A DNA stretch of 64,000 nt, taken from Incurvaria masculella. Taxonomy: Eukaryota; Arthropoda; Insecta; Lepidoptera; Incurvariidae. Position numbers and translations under genes: made by a program. Positions within the stretch are counted from its first letter, which is position 1. Each line of letters opens with the position of its first letter. The notes below the pieces were generated by a model that made no database searches, was not told the DNA's origin, and worked only from the letters and a program-made list of their open reading frames with translations. The stretch spans positions 14,812,077 through 14,876,076 of the forward strand of contig OX335646.2 in NCBI GenBank assembly GCA_946894095.1, given 5' to 3'. Shown here in pieces: positions 12,761 through 26,200 of the stretch.

Positions 12761-13680
12761 GCAATGCATGGTTGACGCTATCCTGCATATTGGTCGAATA
12801 TCCTGCCCTCGTTTTAAACAATAATCTTTTTTTTTTACTAAATCAAATTTAGATCCTTAAATAACGTTCAAAATTCAATTAATTTTTTAAATTAATAAGG
12901 TGTAGACGTGGTTATTTGCGACTATTTGAATAGGGAGAATGCTAATAATATATGTTAATATTATCAAAATATAATTTGTATGCATCATTCGCAAATTATT
13001 GTACCGGAATTCGACGTCAAATTAGGCTACATGCGTTTACAAAGATGGGCAGTACCTTAATGCAATCACATACATTTTGGTCGGCACGTAGAGTCACTAT
13101 CATTTGAATAACAAAGTGGAATGTGTGCTTAAATAACATTTTCATTAAACATATACGGTTTGGTAAAATGTACGGTAAGGTTTGGTAAAGTCCCGTTTAC
13201 CGCAGTTGATCTGGAAACTAAGCCTCCGTTTGGATTTTGTAATGAAACATGTTTATCGAGAATGAGATGTAAATTCGAAGCCTTTAGACCAGCAATAAGC
13301 CTTCCAAACGGTTAAAAAATGCATTAAATACTTTTACACGAGACCGTACGCACAAATATTTTTTGTATATTTTTTATTTATTTTTAATTAGAGCTAAGTT
13401 AATAGCGCATGATAAAAATAACAATAATCAAGTAAATAGTCACGCTCGGCATCAACAACACATCTTACATCTAATCTTATTTCTCGGTGGTATTCAGCGA
13501 TGGCTCATTCCGGTGAGGCATTCTCTGACATTCAACCTTAGAGACGTAGGAGAGGTGCGGTAAAATAAAAAACTAAAAATTTAAGAAAATATTAAGTATC
13601 TTAAAAAATATTTTAAAATGAAATGGAAAAATATTTATTTTCTTAAAATAAACGTACATAATATAGGCTTATAATGTATA

Positions 13681-13828
13681 GTACAGTCGTTACTTATCAA
13701 ATGTATACACTAGAAAGAGAAGGATTTTCTAAGTCCCTTTTACTCTATGGTTGACGTCGGCATGTCAGAAAGAGATCTCAAATTTGTCTCTATTTCCGGT
13801 GTATAGATTTCAGACGAAACGACTGTAC
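13681..13828. mobile_element. MITE-like element, ~148 bp
   Basis: Perfect 11-bp terminal inverted repeats GTACAGTCGTT / AACGACTGTAC, with further inner pairing (TGTATACACTAGAAA against TTTCCGGTGTATA). A TA dinucleotide lies beside the left end. No coding content. Confidence 0.6.
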
Positions 13829-15466
13829 TTAGTATTAACAGATAGATACATACAAATATTTACACATATAAATATATAAATATATACCTTTATATTCAAT
13901 GCACAAAAGAAACAATGTGTCTCTTGAATCAGTAGGATCAGTAAAAGCAAATAACTACTGATTAAATAATACAAGTCAAAAATCGAGGAACAGACATTTG
14001 AGAGCTTCAATGTTACTTAGAGTACCCGCCGAGAATACGCAAAATTCCGGAATAGTTATGTTACAATTTTACTCCGGAATGGTTATAATTTCACGTTAAA
14101 ATGGTTACACAAAAACGGTAAAAGGATGTTAAGAGATCTCACAAAAATCCTGAATAGCTCCACACAGGCTGTTTCGGTTAAATTATAGGGAAAAAATAAT
14201 AAGCAAAGAAAGGTCACACAGCCGGTTCGGATCTGAAATGACAGGAATTACTGTTATAAAGCGAAATGAATATGTTTTGATGTGGAAAGAGAATGGGAGC
14301 AGAGAAGTCGGGTTCCCGGAACGGGGTGGAATCGGAATGACCCATCGCGGGTTGCATGCTTTAGTCCTGATCATCCTGGTTATATACAAATAAAATCAAA
14401 TGCAAATTGTTGTTAACATTATTGATTTTAATCGTGTAAGTTTTAAATTTCATATATATTTAAAAAACCTATATCCATCCATATAGAAATAAGAAAAAAC
14501 AAAGTGTTCAGTGTGAAAGCTATCTATAGGCTTTATTCAAGCAACAACAATTAAATAAACTAGTATGTCACCCACATGAGTCTTACCAGTTCGCCTACAC
14601 CACCACCACCCACGAGAGTCGCCGCCCTTTAGTCCAAACGACGGACGTTAATCAAGAGTAGATTACCACACTTTAAGAAAGTGTAAATTAATGTAAAAAA
14701 AGGACCCAGGTTATTTTAGTTTGAGGAAGTTTGAAATATTGCATAGTTTCATACCTTTTATGAGCCCAACGTTTTTATATTCCAAACATCTATTTTGAGT
14801 AAGATCATCGATAGAAAATTTCAATTTAAAAGTTATTTTGGAAGTATGTAAGGTCGTTTGGCCAATTGTTATTTGTACATTTTATTGAAGCCCCACATGG
14901 AACAATTCAGACATTATGCATGCTGCATATTTTCTGCAGAATAATCATCTGCAGTCATGTTTGAAATAATAAATAAAACAGACGGAATATAGTCGACAAA
15001 GAATCAGTAGGTCACGAATTATTTATGTATATGTATAAACAAATTGTGCTAATCTGGATAATCATTACTTTATAGATCGAAGTTGAATCATAAAACAAGA
15101 CAGCAATAAGACGTTATAATCATTGCGTTATAATAAAAGTATGATTGGTTAGACGGTTCCTTTAAATTGAGCAAGTCGGATCATATCCGTATCTTTTACT
15201 GTATCAAGTGAGTAAGTTATGAAATTCCCAATATTTGGACGATTGTGACGGTATATGCTCTACATTAGGTACTTCGCGAAATTTACCTAATATCTATAAT
15301 ACCTTGGCATAATTGATAGGTAATTAAAAACTATACAAATCATATAATTTCATATTTAAATAAGTTATCATATTTTAGGAACTTGTGTCAACAGTGGTCC
15401 TCCGCCGTGCCGCTATATTTGATGTTTCACGACGCACACTGTGTATGAGTAAAACACTTAGATTCG

Positions 15467-15573
15467 TATTCAGAGCGAACCTGTCAAAACTTAGTACGAG
15501 ATTAACACCGGACTAACCATACAAAAAAACGGTTTAGTCCGGGGCACTACAGTTAGTCCGCCCACTCTGAATA
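15467..15573. mobile_element. MITE-like element, ~107 bp
   Basis: Bounded by TATTCAGAGCG and its near-complement CCCACTCTGAATA. The same termini bound 43315-43438, so the two belong to one small family. Inner GGACTAA / TTAGTCC segments also pair. Confidence 0.6.
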
Positions 15574-18500
15574 GGGCTGTAAAAGTTTTATTTCCGCTTC
15601 AATTGATGATGGTATGATGTCTGAGGTACCCGGCGCCGCTCGGTATGCTTGAGGGTATACCGTTATGAATCTCGTATTATTTTATAAAACTTTGAAAATA
15701 AATGCTTTCACGGCAGAACTCAATCTGCTACGTCACGATGGGAAAAGGTTAGGAACCCTGATCTAAAGACAAGGGTATCAAATAAGCAAATTCCGTTTGC
15801 GGAAACGGAGAGGCCATTCCTCACAAGCAGCGAGAGGTCTCTAGGTGGCCGGTGGGTGCGAAATGCACCTCAGTGTAAATCAACTTCATTACATGCCAAC
15901 GGGCATGATTTATGAAGCATTGTTACATAATAATGTGAACTAAGTTGGCGTGGCAGTGTTCACGTAGCTTTACGAGCTCGTCGCTGTGTGAACGCTGCCT
16001 TATCTTATCATCGGTATTTAATGGAAAATATATTTCCTTGTTCCATTCCCATGAAATTTAATACGTATCAAATAAGTGCGAGCAATTGATTATGAGTGCA
16101 AAATTACTTAAAAACCGAGCTTCCGTGTTTTTCATATCCATACTAATAATACATTTGTAAGGGGTGTTCATGGAGTAAGTTGCTTTGGTTTCTAAGATAC
16201 TGCATCTTTTCTGTATGTATGTATGTACGTGTATTGTTTATTGTTTATTCATCATAAATAGACAGTCCACTGCACTCGGATTTGTCGTATTTTATCATTA
16301 GCCAGTTCGGCAATCACAGCGAAGAAGAACTGGCAAGAAACTCCGCTGGTTTTGTTTTCGACGTCCACTTAGTCTAAGTTTACAAAAGGATTTAGAATCA
16401 CAGATAAAAACGCTAAATTAATATGAATTGACGAGAATTATCAATTCATGTCATATGCAACAGTTCATGACAAATATCAGTTTATTTGTAAAGACCATGC
16501 CCGCCATCTAACATGTTGCCAATTGGAGCAAGCCAGTCCCCACAAACAGCACCCGTTCACGAGCATCACGCCGGGCACAGCCATAAGCCTCTATCAACCA
16601 TATTTTAGGGAAAACCTAGCGTCGCCGCCGCAAGCAAGGACCTTATAGCGATGCACTACTCCAGTGGCAACATGAAAAAGTTGTGAAAGCTTTGTACGAT
16701 ATAGTTTTAATACCATTATTTCTGTCATGAACTATTATAGTGTCCTCAAGGTATAACGCTTCATTACCAAAGGGGATAGTAGCGAGTGTTAAATTATTAT
16801 AACTTGCAAACGATTCACACTGTTAATATGCGTATTTTATCAACGTATAACATTTTTGGGAGCAGTCAGGTTCCGAATGGGTTACCGTTGGTAAAGTTGG
16901 TAAAGCTGGCTGTAGTTTGGAGTCCACATAAAATTTTAGGTGCCCTTAGTTACCTATTTACTAGGTATGCAATGTAGCAGTGAAAAGTAGAAAGGTTCTA
17001 GCGGCAAAAGCTTTTAATTTGTTTTGGAAAAATATCCACCAAATGTTTACGAAGCTCTGGGAATGATTGGATGTTTTTCATGAAATCATGCCAAATTGGT
17101 TCAAAAAATCTTCATTAAATTTGGTATATAAATACCAGCCTTTTAGATCAGCCCTTTGGGCAACTTTTTATCCATGAAATTATTTAGCCCGATATTAACC
17201 CGAGCAGAGCCAGGTACCGCAGCTAGTATAATAATATGGGTGTTGTTTGTAAACAAAACGCGTCGTATCCATTAAAAACATAATAATATCAAACAACACT
17301 GTCGTTGTTAAACATGTGTGATTTTTATTCTAGCGATAATTTTTCTAATATCCATAAGAAGAACTGAATAAAAGGTGTAAATTTCTGAACTTTTATAAAC
17401 GTACAAATCCAAATGGAAATGTAACCATGATGGATATATTATTAGTTCTCTATTGTTTGAACATACATTATTTTTTTACAGTGAAACTCGAATATTTCAC
17501 ATGTAGCATACAGCAGCAGCATACATGTAGCAACATATAATCTATGAGCTTAGCCCATAAATCTTCTAAAATACTTACTTGAACCAAAATAACTAAAATT
17601 TAAATTCTTTATTGGCAACAAAACCAACAATGTTAAAAAAAAAAACTAGTGTACATTTGATGCATCCTAATGAGGTAATTGTATAACCAAAAGGTGCTAG
17701 CTCAGCATAATTCCTAAACGGCCAGTACTACCTGAGTTGAGCTGACTGCAAGGTGCTGGTTTTAAGCAAGTACCTGTCAATAAGTTTATAATATATGAAA
17801 TTGTGAGGCGTGAGGCGTCTTACTACTAAGTAGTTCGAAATGCAATATGCGACACAGGTCTGTTTGCTGCAAGTTTTAGAGTGACTCGCAGCGTGCGTTG
17901 TAGAGTGAAACGAAAACTAAGGAAAACCAGTTGAAAAGGACGTTCTTTGACGGGACTGATGGCTCCATCTGTTAGACGGTAAATAATAAATCTCTTACGC
18001 CATCTATCAAAAGAAGGTAATAAACTTTTGTTCGTCTCGAAGGAACATCGCTCTGTATATCTTCAACAAATTCTAGATGGCGCCATATAAGAATTAATTT
18101 AAGTTTACCATCTTAAAAATTTTAAAGTCTTGCCAAAAAAGCGATTTATGCAATAAACTTCTCTTTTTCGCTGTTTGAGCTGTGCGGCGTTGACCACTCG
18201 ATTCAATTTCATTATTAACAGTTTTTGCAATTTGATATTGATTTTTATAATGTGAACTGAATTCCTATCTTGTATGCTTCCTAATAGTGCTTACTAATGA
18301 ATACCTACAACTTTATGCAAAGAGAATTCTTTCTTACCTCTCTGAATAAGAAGTTTTAGATAGCTAACGTCATACAACATCAAAAATTCACCGAAAACTG
18401 CTTATTTTCGCTGATACGATACTATGACATTTGTAACCAGCGCCATCTCCCAATCACTGGTAGAACTAGTTACACAACTTAGCTTGATTCCATATTTTGA

Positions 18501-19106
18501 TCAGCGTGGTGAAAATGTTAACAAAAATGTGAATTGCTACGCCATCTGTGGACTTTTTTTATCTTATTTAACACTTTATAATGTTATCAATGAATCTATA
18601 TCCATGAAAATAAGAAAAGTCCTGATATTTGCCTAGTTCTCCTACATTACCTGGTATCTCACTCAGGTACTTGCTAGGAAGCACAAAAGCCTAACATGTC
18701 AGGACAAATCCTGAACAATTTTACAACTAGTTAGGTATATAATACAATTTTACAAGTAGGACCCTCAAGCACACAAGCAAAAGGTGAACATATTTAGGAA
18801 ATGTGAAACCAAGAGGTCAGTCATACAGGGAATATGATGTGCAATTGTTTGGTAATCTCAGTAATCTTAGGTAATCCTAAGTGGGAGTCCGGGGAATCTG
18901 AGGATTCTGAGGATTTGTGGGTGCGGAAGTCAGAAAATCGTTGGCAGTGGCGAGTATTCCCGAAATTTTTCGAAAATCTGAGCATCGAAAATCGTCCAGT
19001 ATGAACTTGTTTGTTCATTCGATAAATGTTTGTAAATTAAAATACTAATTAAATACATAAAATTGGGAACAAAAGTTCGATTTTGGAAAACAATCCTCCT
19101 CATGAG
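15574..19106. other. Gene-free stretch
   Basis: No gene is supported. About 17160-17228 ends in ATTAACCCGAGCAGAGCC and CAGCTAGTATAATAATATGG, which resembles the 3' end of an abundant dispersed repeat. About 15950-16010 holds GGCAGTGTTCAC and GTGTGAACGCTGCC, a short inverted pair of the sort seen at hAT-like MITE ends. Confidence 0.35.
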
Positions 19107-19368
19107 CTTTTTAGGGTTCCGTACCCAAAGGGTGAAAACGGAACTCTATTACTAAGCCTCCGATGTCCATCCGTCCGTCCGTCTGTCACAGGGCTATATC
19201 TCATGAACCGTATTAGTTAGGCAGCTGAAATTTTCACACAGTATGTATTTATTTTGTCGCTTTACCAAAAAATAGGTAAATTTTAAAATTAATCAAAATT
19301 AAAGGGGGCCCCCATACAAAAAACTATATGTTTTGTGTTAAATCTTGTACTATGGTACGGATCCCTTC
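19107..19368 (-). repeat. Dispersed repeat of the ACGG / GGGTTCCGTACC family, head missing
   Basis: Reverse-orientation copy. It runs from the TTTTTAGGGTTCCGTACCC end, through AAGCCTCCG and a short CCGTCCGTCCGT tract, to GTACTATGGTACGGATCCCTT. Full copies of this family lie at 23711-24016, 42830-43176 and 46433-46727. The usual CGGCCAAGTGCGAGTC head is lacking here. Confidence 0.8.
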
Positions 19369-19400
19369 AGGATTCCTGATTACTGAATGCCAGGAATAGA

Positions 19401-19563
19401 CCTGCTGATCACCGAAATTAAGCAATGACGGGCGCGATCAGTAAGTACCTACTTGGATTGGTGGGGACAACGAGAAAGAGTTTCTCTTTGGGTGGGGAAC
19501 ACCACATGATGAAGGCTTTTTGTTGACCCTTCAAATAGGTCGTATTTTTAGTCACATTGCTTG
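19401..19563 (+). repeat. 5S-rRNA-derived SINE-like unit, copy 1
   Basis: GATCACCGAAATTAAGCA, GGGCGCGATCAGTA and ACTTGGAT match the central internal-promoter part of eukaryotic 5S rRNA. An interrupting ~40-bp insert follows, then GGTGGGGAACAC. After that comes a non-5S tail (TTTTTGTTGACCCTT, AGTCACATTGCTT) that recurs after copy 2, so the unit is a retroposed composite rather than a simple 5S pseudogene. Confidence 0.6.
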
Positions 19564-19595
19564 CTCTGGTATAGAGTAAGGAAAAAAGTCGATGA

Positions 19596-19733
19596 AACCA
19601 CAGCTTCTCGTCCGATCACCGAAGTGAGCCACGTCGGGAGCGGGCAGCACTCGTATGGGTGACCGCCTGGGAACACTGATCGATAACTTTTTTTGTTCCC
19701 TTGAAGATCGTCGTTTTAGTCACATTACTTAAA
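19596..19733 (+). repeat. 5S-rRNA-derived SINE-like unit, copy 2
   Basis: CTTCTCGTCCGATCACCGAAG, CACGTCGGGAGCGGGCAG and GGGTGACCGCCTGGGAACAC follow 5S rRNA closely from about its 30th base on. The 5S 5' end is absent. The downstream tail TTTTTTTGTTCCCTTGAAG ... TTTTAGTCACATTACTT matches the tail of copy 1. This cannot be a functional 5S gene because the 5' third is missing. Confidence 0.65.
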
Positions 19734-22700
19734 TGTTTTTGCTGCAGGTAAGAAAGTATCAGGCCATCCCAGTTTGAACACGCAATTCGCACATGTTTAA
19801 AACAATGTTATGAATTTGGGGCAGTTCTCTCGGCGTTGCTTGTATAGCGGCGACCAACGAACCCATGCTCAGTGGGATGTGAAGTGCCGGTAACCCAATC
19901 CGGCGCGGAAGTCGTGCAACTCGATCGATATAGGTTTCGTCAGGCACGTCACGCTACAACCAATCACTCGTAGTGCTTCGGCAGGTTCACCGAACACAGC
20001 GAGGGCCATCGTGCTTACTGCTTCTGTGAGGAGCTTTAAGAGATCTAAGGTTCGTAGTGACTGCACTTCCGGCGATGCTATAACTTAGCAAATACAACAC
20101 CACATTTATTTTTCTTCTTTTCTGAATCTTCTCACCTTTGAAAACAAGACTCAGAAAGTGACCATGGAAAATAAGAATTAAAGTCAATGGGCACCATCCG
20201 TTTAATGCACGGGAAAATACCTACCTGTTTTAGTGTAGAAACATGAAATAAAAAACTGGCAGACCTAAACTAAAAAAAACAATCCCATCGAAACGATAAA
20301 AACTGTACTCAAGACAATTTTGTTTCACACAAACTTTTGTTTTTTGTTTTGTAATTTTGTTGACACAAGTCAGATGTAAGCATAGCGCGCTGTGCTTACA
20401 AGACGAACAAAGCGTGGGAGTGAGACGTCAACTCAGGTACCACTACCGCGAGTTTGAAGCAGATGAAACACATCTGTCGATGAGACACTTCTAAAATCCG
20501 TCAATACATTGGAATCGCGCTCATGGAATTTGAAATGTATTTTTGTGAAATCGTAATGATTTCTCTAGTTTTCATTAAAAAAAGAATGGTGACCTGTGTA
20601 ATCATAGATTGTTTAGTGAACGGGAGTAAAAAACCCGGACAAAAACCTATTTTTTATGTTAAATAAGGGGTGACCCACTGATTCTTCCTCGATCAAATTT
20701 CTTAACTTTTCCTCAATATTTAAATTTTTAATAAAAAATAAATTTTAGTACATTTATTATGAAACTATTTTGGTCTCATCCGTCAGTTGACTTTGTAACT
20801 ATGTCTTTACATTTAGGTTTCGACATTGTGTTTTTCATCTTTCTGACAAACAAAACAAGATTCGTTTTTTTTGCCAATAACTTTCTGTTTTGTTTTCGCC
20901 TGGAAGGATTAATGCTCGGAAAACGCATTGAAAACTACGTCCTAATCGAATATTCAAATAGTGCTTAGGTCCCCCTTTCAAGCTGCGAAGGCATTTTTAC
21001 AGCTTATTTTCCATGCGTATACACATCCCAAACCCTTCCGTATTGCCAGCCTAGCCGTTGACTGTGGGTAGGTCACTATATACTGCTGCAGGCGTATATT
21101 ATTTGACATATATCGAAGAAAGGTAGGCCAATTTATATGAGTCTAGCCTAAGTTGCTTGGTCATGTAACCCAACACGGTCCCGATGCGGTTGCGTCAAAT
21201 TTTCGCTCTAATGATTATTGCAATCTTTCAAATATTATGCAAGATATAATGGTGTTCAAGATATCGAGTCTCGTTGTGCAATTACGGCCATATTTACCTA
21301 AAATAATGGTAATACCCAAACCCACTGATGTGAGAAAAATAAATAAATGCCGAATGCAGAAACCTAAATTATAAACATTTTTATTGCTACATACATTTGT
21401 GACGAGACATGACTAGACCCTTTTGAATTTGACCTTCATTGCAATAATCTTGACTTCCAGCTTCAGGACTCACTAAATTTCCTGATCCTATTTTGTCAAA
21501 CTACAACCCACCTGAATCAACCCACAATGCTTCCAATATAACTAAGTAATTGATAATCATTATCTCGTAGAAGCGGACTAAACTGCGCACAGTGGTTCCT
21601 TCGTACTGTTAACAGTCCGTAAAGCGATGTTAGTGAAAATGCTAATTTGTAAACATATGTGTATTTAAATATTAATATATTCATCTTTTCTTTTTGGGAA
21701 AAAAAATCTTTAATTGAAATTATTATTGTTAATTTTAAATATTATTTGATATTTCAATTTTAAATATTAAAGGTAAATATTTTTTTATATTTTGTTGATG
21801 AAATGCAAAAGAAAAAAAAGATTTTTTAAAATGGACTAATGGCCTCTCAAAGACAGATTGTATCTAGTGCAGTTGAGAATGTGAAGCGTATATACAAATA
21901 TTTTTTCCAATTGAATTAAATTATAAATTAAATTTGTGTGTTCTAACCCAAGATGTATTGGATTTACCGTAATCAACTAAAAATCTAGGTATAAAAATGT
22001 AGAATAAAAATATTCCGAATACCCAAGATCAAATATTAGCAGCAGCTTATATTATGAGTTTGTATTGAGTAATATTATTTCTGTCAACCTCATTGCTAGC
22101 TTGCTGAATATTTTATTTCTGGCTTCTGATAACAGAATATTTTGTCTAAGTGTTGTCTAAGCGATGGCGAGTGGCTCACTATACAGAACGAGTGGTAAGT
22201 CATTTCATCTTCATTCAACCTTATTGCTAGATCCTATCACTTCCAATTGGGTTTCCTCATGATTTCATCATTTAGGTTTCTCCGTCGGCGTTAATAAATA
22301 GATTATATTTACCTAGCTGCGGAACCCATCTTCGCTTGAGAAAATGTATTTCAAGTGAAATAGTGGCCAATGCATCGATTATCTATCGGATAAGTTTCAT
22401 CTATACGTGATTAAAAATAAACATTCAATTATTCCCATTTATGGTATCAGTGCGATTGCATTGGTATAATTTGGTATAAAAATTCGTCGATATTGACAAC
22501 CGCTTGGAAAGCTTGCAAGAATTATACGCTACGAACAACTACAAACAAATAACTTATTTAACATGTTTAATCTATTTAAAAGGAATATTGAAATTTTCGT
22601 AATCTTTCTTGAAATTCTTTAAAACTATCGATGCACAACGAAAAATCCAACCTAATCTAATACACTTCAGGTGTATTTTCCATACTTATTCCTTATTATA

Positions 22701-22819
22701 CGTTACTTATACGTTTTCTAGTATACATACTTGCAAATTGAAGCATATCGTATTGATGACTGGTCATTATAAACTTTGGATAGATTATACTGCATCGGTC
22801 TAAAAAGCAAGGTAGCCCA
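19734..22819. other. Gene-free stretch upstream of the MFSD12-like gene
   Basis: About 19760-20190 has overlapping minus-strand frames of 60-66 codons with protein-like composition, interrupted by frame changes. It may be a decayed element, but no family is recognised. 20200-22800 is very AT-rich with nothing recognisable. Confidence 0.3.
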
Positions 22820-23245
22820 CTGTGCGTCGTCGCGTCTCAGGCCGTGTTGTCGCCCTCAGAGCAAGTGGCGGGAACAGTCTGACGGCAGTCCTGCTCGCCG
22901 TTACAATGCGAGGATTATAAACCTAAATTCAGCACGTTAAATAGTATAAAGAAAAAGTGGTGTTGTGTTTAATTAACAGATATATTACATACATAAAGGT
23001 TTCTGTTAGAAAAATATCATCATGGAATGTCTGTGAAATTTATTTCTTCCATTTATTATCAAATAAGCGCGTGAAATCGAAAATAACATGTGAAATACTT
23101 AAAACTAGACTACTACTACTTATAAGTACTCGTGCTAGTTTCAAGAATATAAAGTTTTTTTATACGTTAACGGCGTTTCTGTGACATATCCAGTGAGGGA
23201 CCAGCGGAATCATCGAATTAACGAATTGAGTAACGTCCTCGTAAA
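22820..23245 (+). promoter_or_regulatory. Probable promoter and 5' UTR of the MFSD12-like gene
   Basis: A locally GC-rich stretch (about 22815-22910) rises out of AT-rich DNA about 340-430 bp before the start codon, as expected for a transcription start region. No TATA box or exact start can be assigned. Continuity of the UTR up to 23245 is inferred. Confidence 0.35.
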
Positions 23246-26200
23246 ATGGACAAACGTTCCTGGCCGAAGCGAAACAGTCACGAAGAACCTAAAGGAGATG
23301 TAATTCCGGATGCCCGCAATGGGACTACTTATAATGCTGTAGAGTTGAGGTAATCAAGCCGTCTGTAGCTGATTGTATACTTAGACATAATTATCGTTAT
23401 CGACTGGATGTCGATTTGGAATTAACGTGACAGTGCGTTTAGTAAAGGGATTACAATGTTATCTAATATTGTTCTCAGCTCTCCGATTAATCTTGATTAT
23501 TAATGCATTATTATCTATTTACTCCGTCTGTCGGTTTTTATGACGTGATGATGAATATATTACACAGTGTTAAAAGTTAAAACCTTCGTTTATTTGACGG
23601 GTTACACTTATCTTCCTGCCAGCCATATTATTCCGGGAGGACACGACATTTTTGGTCACGAGAAGGTAAATGGCTGAATCTGGGTTCACAGGCTCGATAC
23701 CAACTCTCTTTTTTAGGGTTCCGTACGCAAAGGGTGAAAACGGAACCCTATTACTAAGCCTCCGCTGTCCGTCCGTCCGTCTGTCACAGGGCTGTATCTC
23801 ATGAACCGTAATAGGAAGGTGCTAAAATTTTTACAGAGTGTGTTTTTTATTTATATTTATTTATTTTGCCGCTATAACAACAAATAGGTAAAATAAAAAA
23901 ATAAAAATAATAAGGGGAGGTCCCATACAAAAAACGTGTTTTTTTGTATTCAATCTTATACGATAGTACGGAACCCTTCGTGTGCAAGTCCGACTCGCAC
24001 TTGGCCGGCTTTTTTTGTTTTTTTTTCCTGAAGACTTACTGTTGAATTAATTAAAGTAAACACGCGTTCATATACATAATTGTTGCGTCTAAAAGTAAAG
24101 CAACTTAGCCCACTATAATATTCATAAGATATTTATCCATGCATATAAAGTGTTATTTATAAATTGTTTTTATTGACAACAATTTTATTCAGTAATCAAT
24201 CGTTACGTAAAAAGTAATAAGTACCTTTGCATTAATTTATCGGATACCTGAGGAGATGTCATATTTCCATGAGGCAATGTATTCCTTGTAGCCCAGTGTA
24301 GACTACCTTGGAGACCGGGTTTTGAGAGAAATTAAAGTTTTATATCCCAAGTGTAAAGTTAGTCAAAGTCAAAAAGATCATCTTCCCTTGCGTCCTTGTT
24401 TTATTTGCCTTTGACATTTCAGAGAGCCCGAAACACGGACAAGATGTTGGTGCGTGAGCCAGAAGGCTTGGTTCGGGCTGGGCCACGTGTACAACGACCT
24501 CTGCGCCGCCATGTGGTTCTCATACATCCTGTTGTTCTTCCAAGTCGTACTCAACATGGAACCGGCCTCTGCCGGAGCAATGCTTTTGTTAGGTAAGTTA
24601 CTTTAAAACGATATTTATATGCCGATAGGTATCGTCTTTGCCTTGCCTTCGACCGGTCCTGCTACTTGGGCACGGAACTTAGGCATGGGCATATTTCCAC
24701 GAGGCTTTACATACCTATTAGAACTATCTACAGATATAAGAAAAATATTTCTTAATAAATGATTGATTAGTGTTACAGACCTATACTATGGTAATATTAT
24801 GAGTAACAAAGCTAATGTAACCTAGATGACAAAGGCTGTTTAAAAAAATCTTGCTGGACTCATAAGCTATTCACTACTCTTACAAATGAGACATTTCTCT
24901 TCACGTGCAAGCATCATTATAACGTCTGATAGCGCGCATATTTTGAAAACCACAATTTTATTGTAAGATTTTTGAATTCATTCCAAGGCTTCTTCACAAT
25001 CTTCACCCATATTCTGTAGGAAGTCGTGGATTCTATTTTCCAAAATGTTTTGTGATCATAAGTGTGATTTTCAGGTCAAGTGGTGGATGCGCTTGCCACT
25101 CCTGTAGTTGGTATTTTAGCAGACAAATACAGCACCAAAAAGATGTGGCATTTAACAGGTTGGAAAATTTACATTTTGTGCCCAGATCTAAGATTTTTTC
25201 CTGTCCCGAAATTCATCTACACCTGCTACAGACATGGTTTATTTGATAGCTCTCTAGATATTCTAGTGCCTACCTATTGCTTTGGTAAGGTTGACTGGAA
25301 AAAAAAATACTTTTATTGATACTTCTGCCTGTGTACATTTCCACTTTGTTAGATTAAAGGCCTATTTCACCTATATACTGCTGATTAGGTTAATCGCCAC
25401 ATATTTAGGGCCTTTATTAGCAGCTTGCAATCAATACCAGTGCAACATAATCATCACTTAAGTGATAAAGTCCCTTTAAGGTGGTCCTTCCCGGCGGGAC
25501 CAACTCATTCGCGGGCGCAGTACAAAACAGTGCAATTTCGCTCTGGGACCTTCTTTGTTTTAAAGAAAAAGAGCCTCCGTTATGAGGAGGATGTAACATG
25601 TCCACAAAGCAAACAATGCGCATAGTGTTTGATTTGGTAAGATTTACGAAAATGTTAATTATAAAACGACTTATAGCTAAAAGTAAACCAAAACCGCTGT
25701 TGTCAAAACTTTAAAAAAATGCCAGCTATGTCTGATGACTAATCTTTTAAAGATGTTTTTATTTTATCGTTTAGTAATCCACCTCGAAAGTTATTGTATA
25801 AAACGCGCGAAAAATTCGAACTTTCGAACTTAATAACTTAGAAACCGAACAACAATATTACCATGACAACAGTCATCAGAGCCGGTAGTCTCAGTTCTCA
25901 CCTTAATTGGCGTTTACGTAACTTCGAAGTTCCGTAAAAACGTCAAACTCCATACAAGTTCAAACGTCAAAGTCAAACTCGGACTTCCGATTTGTATGAA
26001 AACGCGGAGTCGACGTAAACGGCAACGTTGAGTAAGCTGTTAAATCAAACTCGGACTCGCAAATGGTAGTTCGCTTAACGCCCACTGCGCGCGCTCTTCA
26101 ATTTCTCCATACATTTGAAAACGCCAGTCGATCGGTTTGCCGTAAAAGCCAATTTAGGTGACAACTGAGACTTCGGGTACAGACATCTAGTTCGATTAAA

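Noticed and set aside
19596..19680. Functional 5S rRNA gene.
   Set aside because: The 5' third of 5S is missing and the sequence runs into the repeat tail.
19759..20187. Minus-strand frames of 60-66 codons with protein-like composition.
   Set aside because: They are overlapping, in different frames and without a known domain. At best a decayed element, so not listed as a gene.
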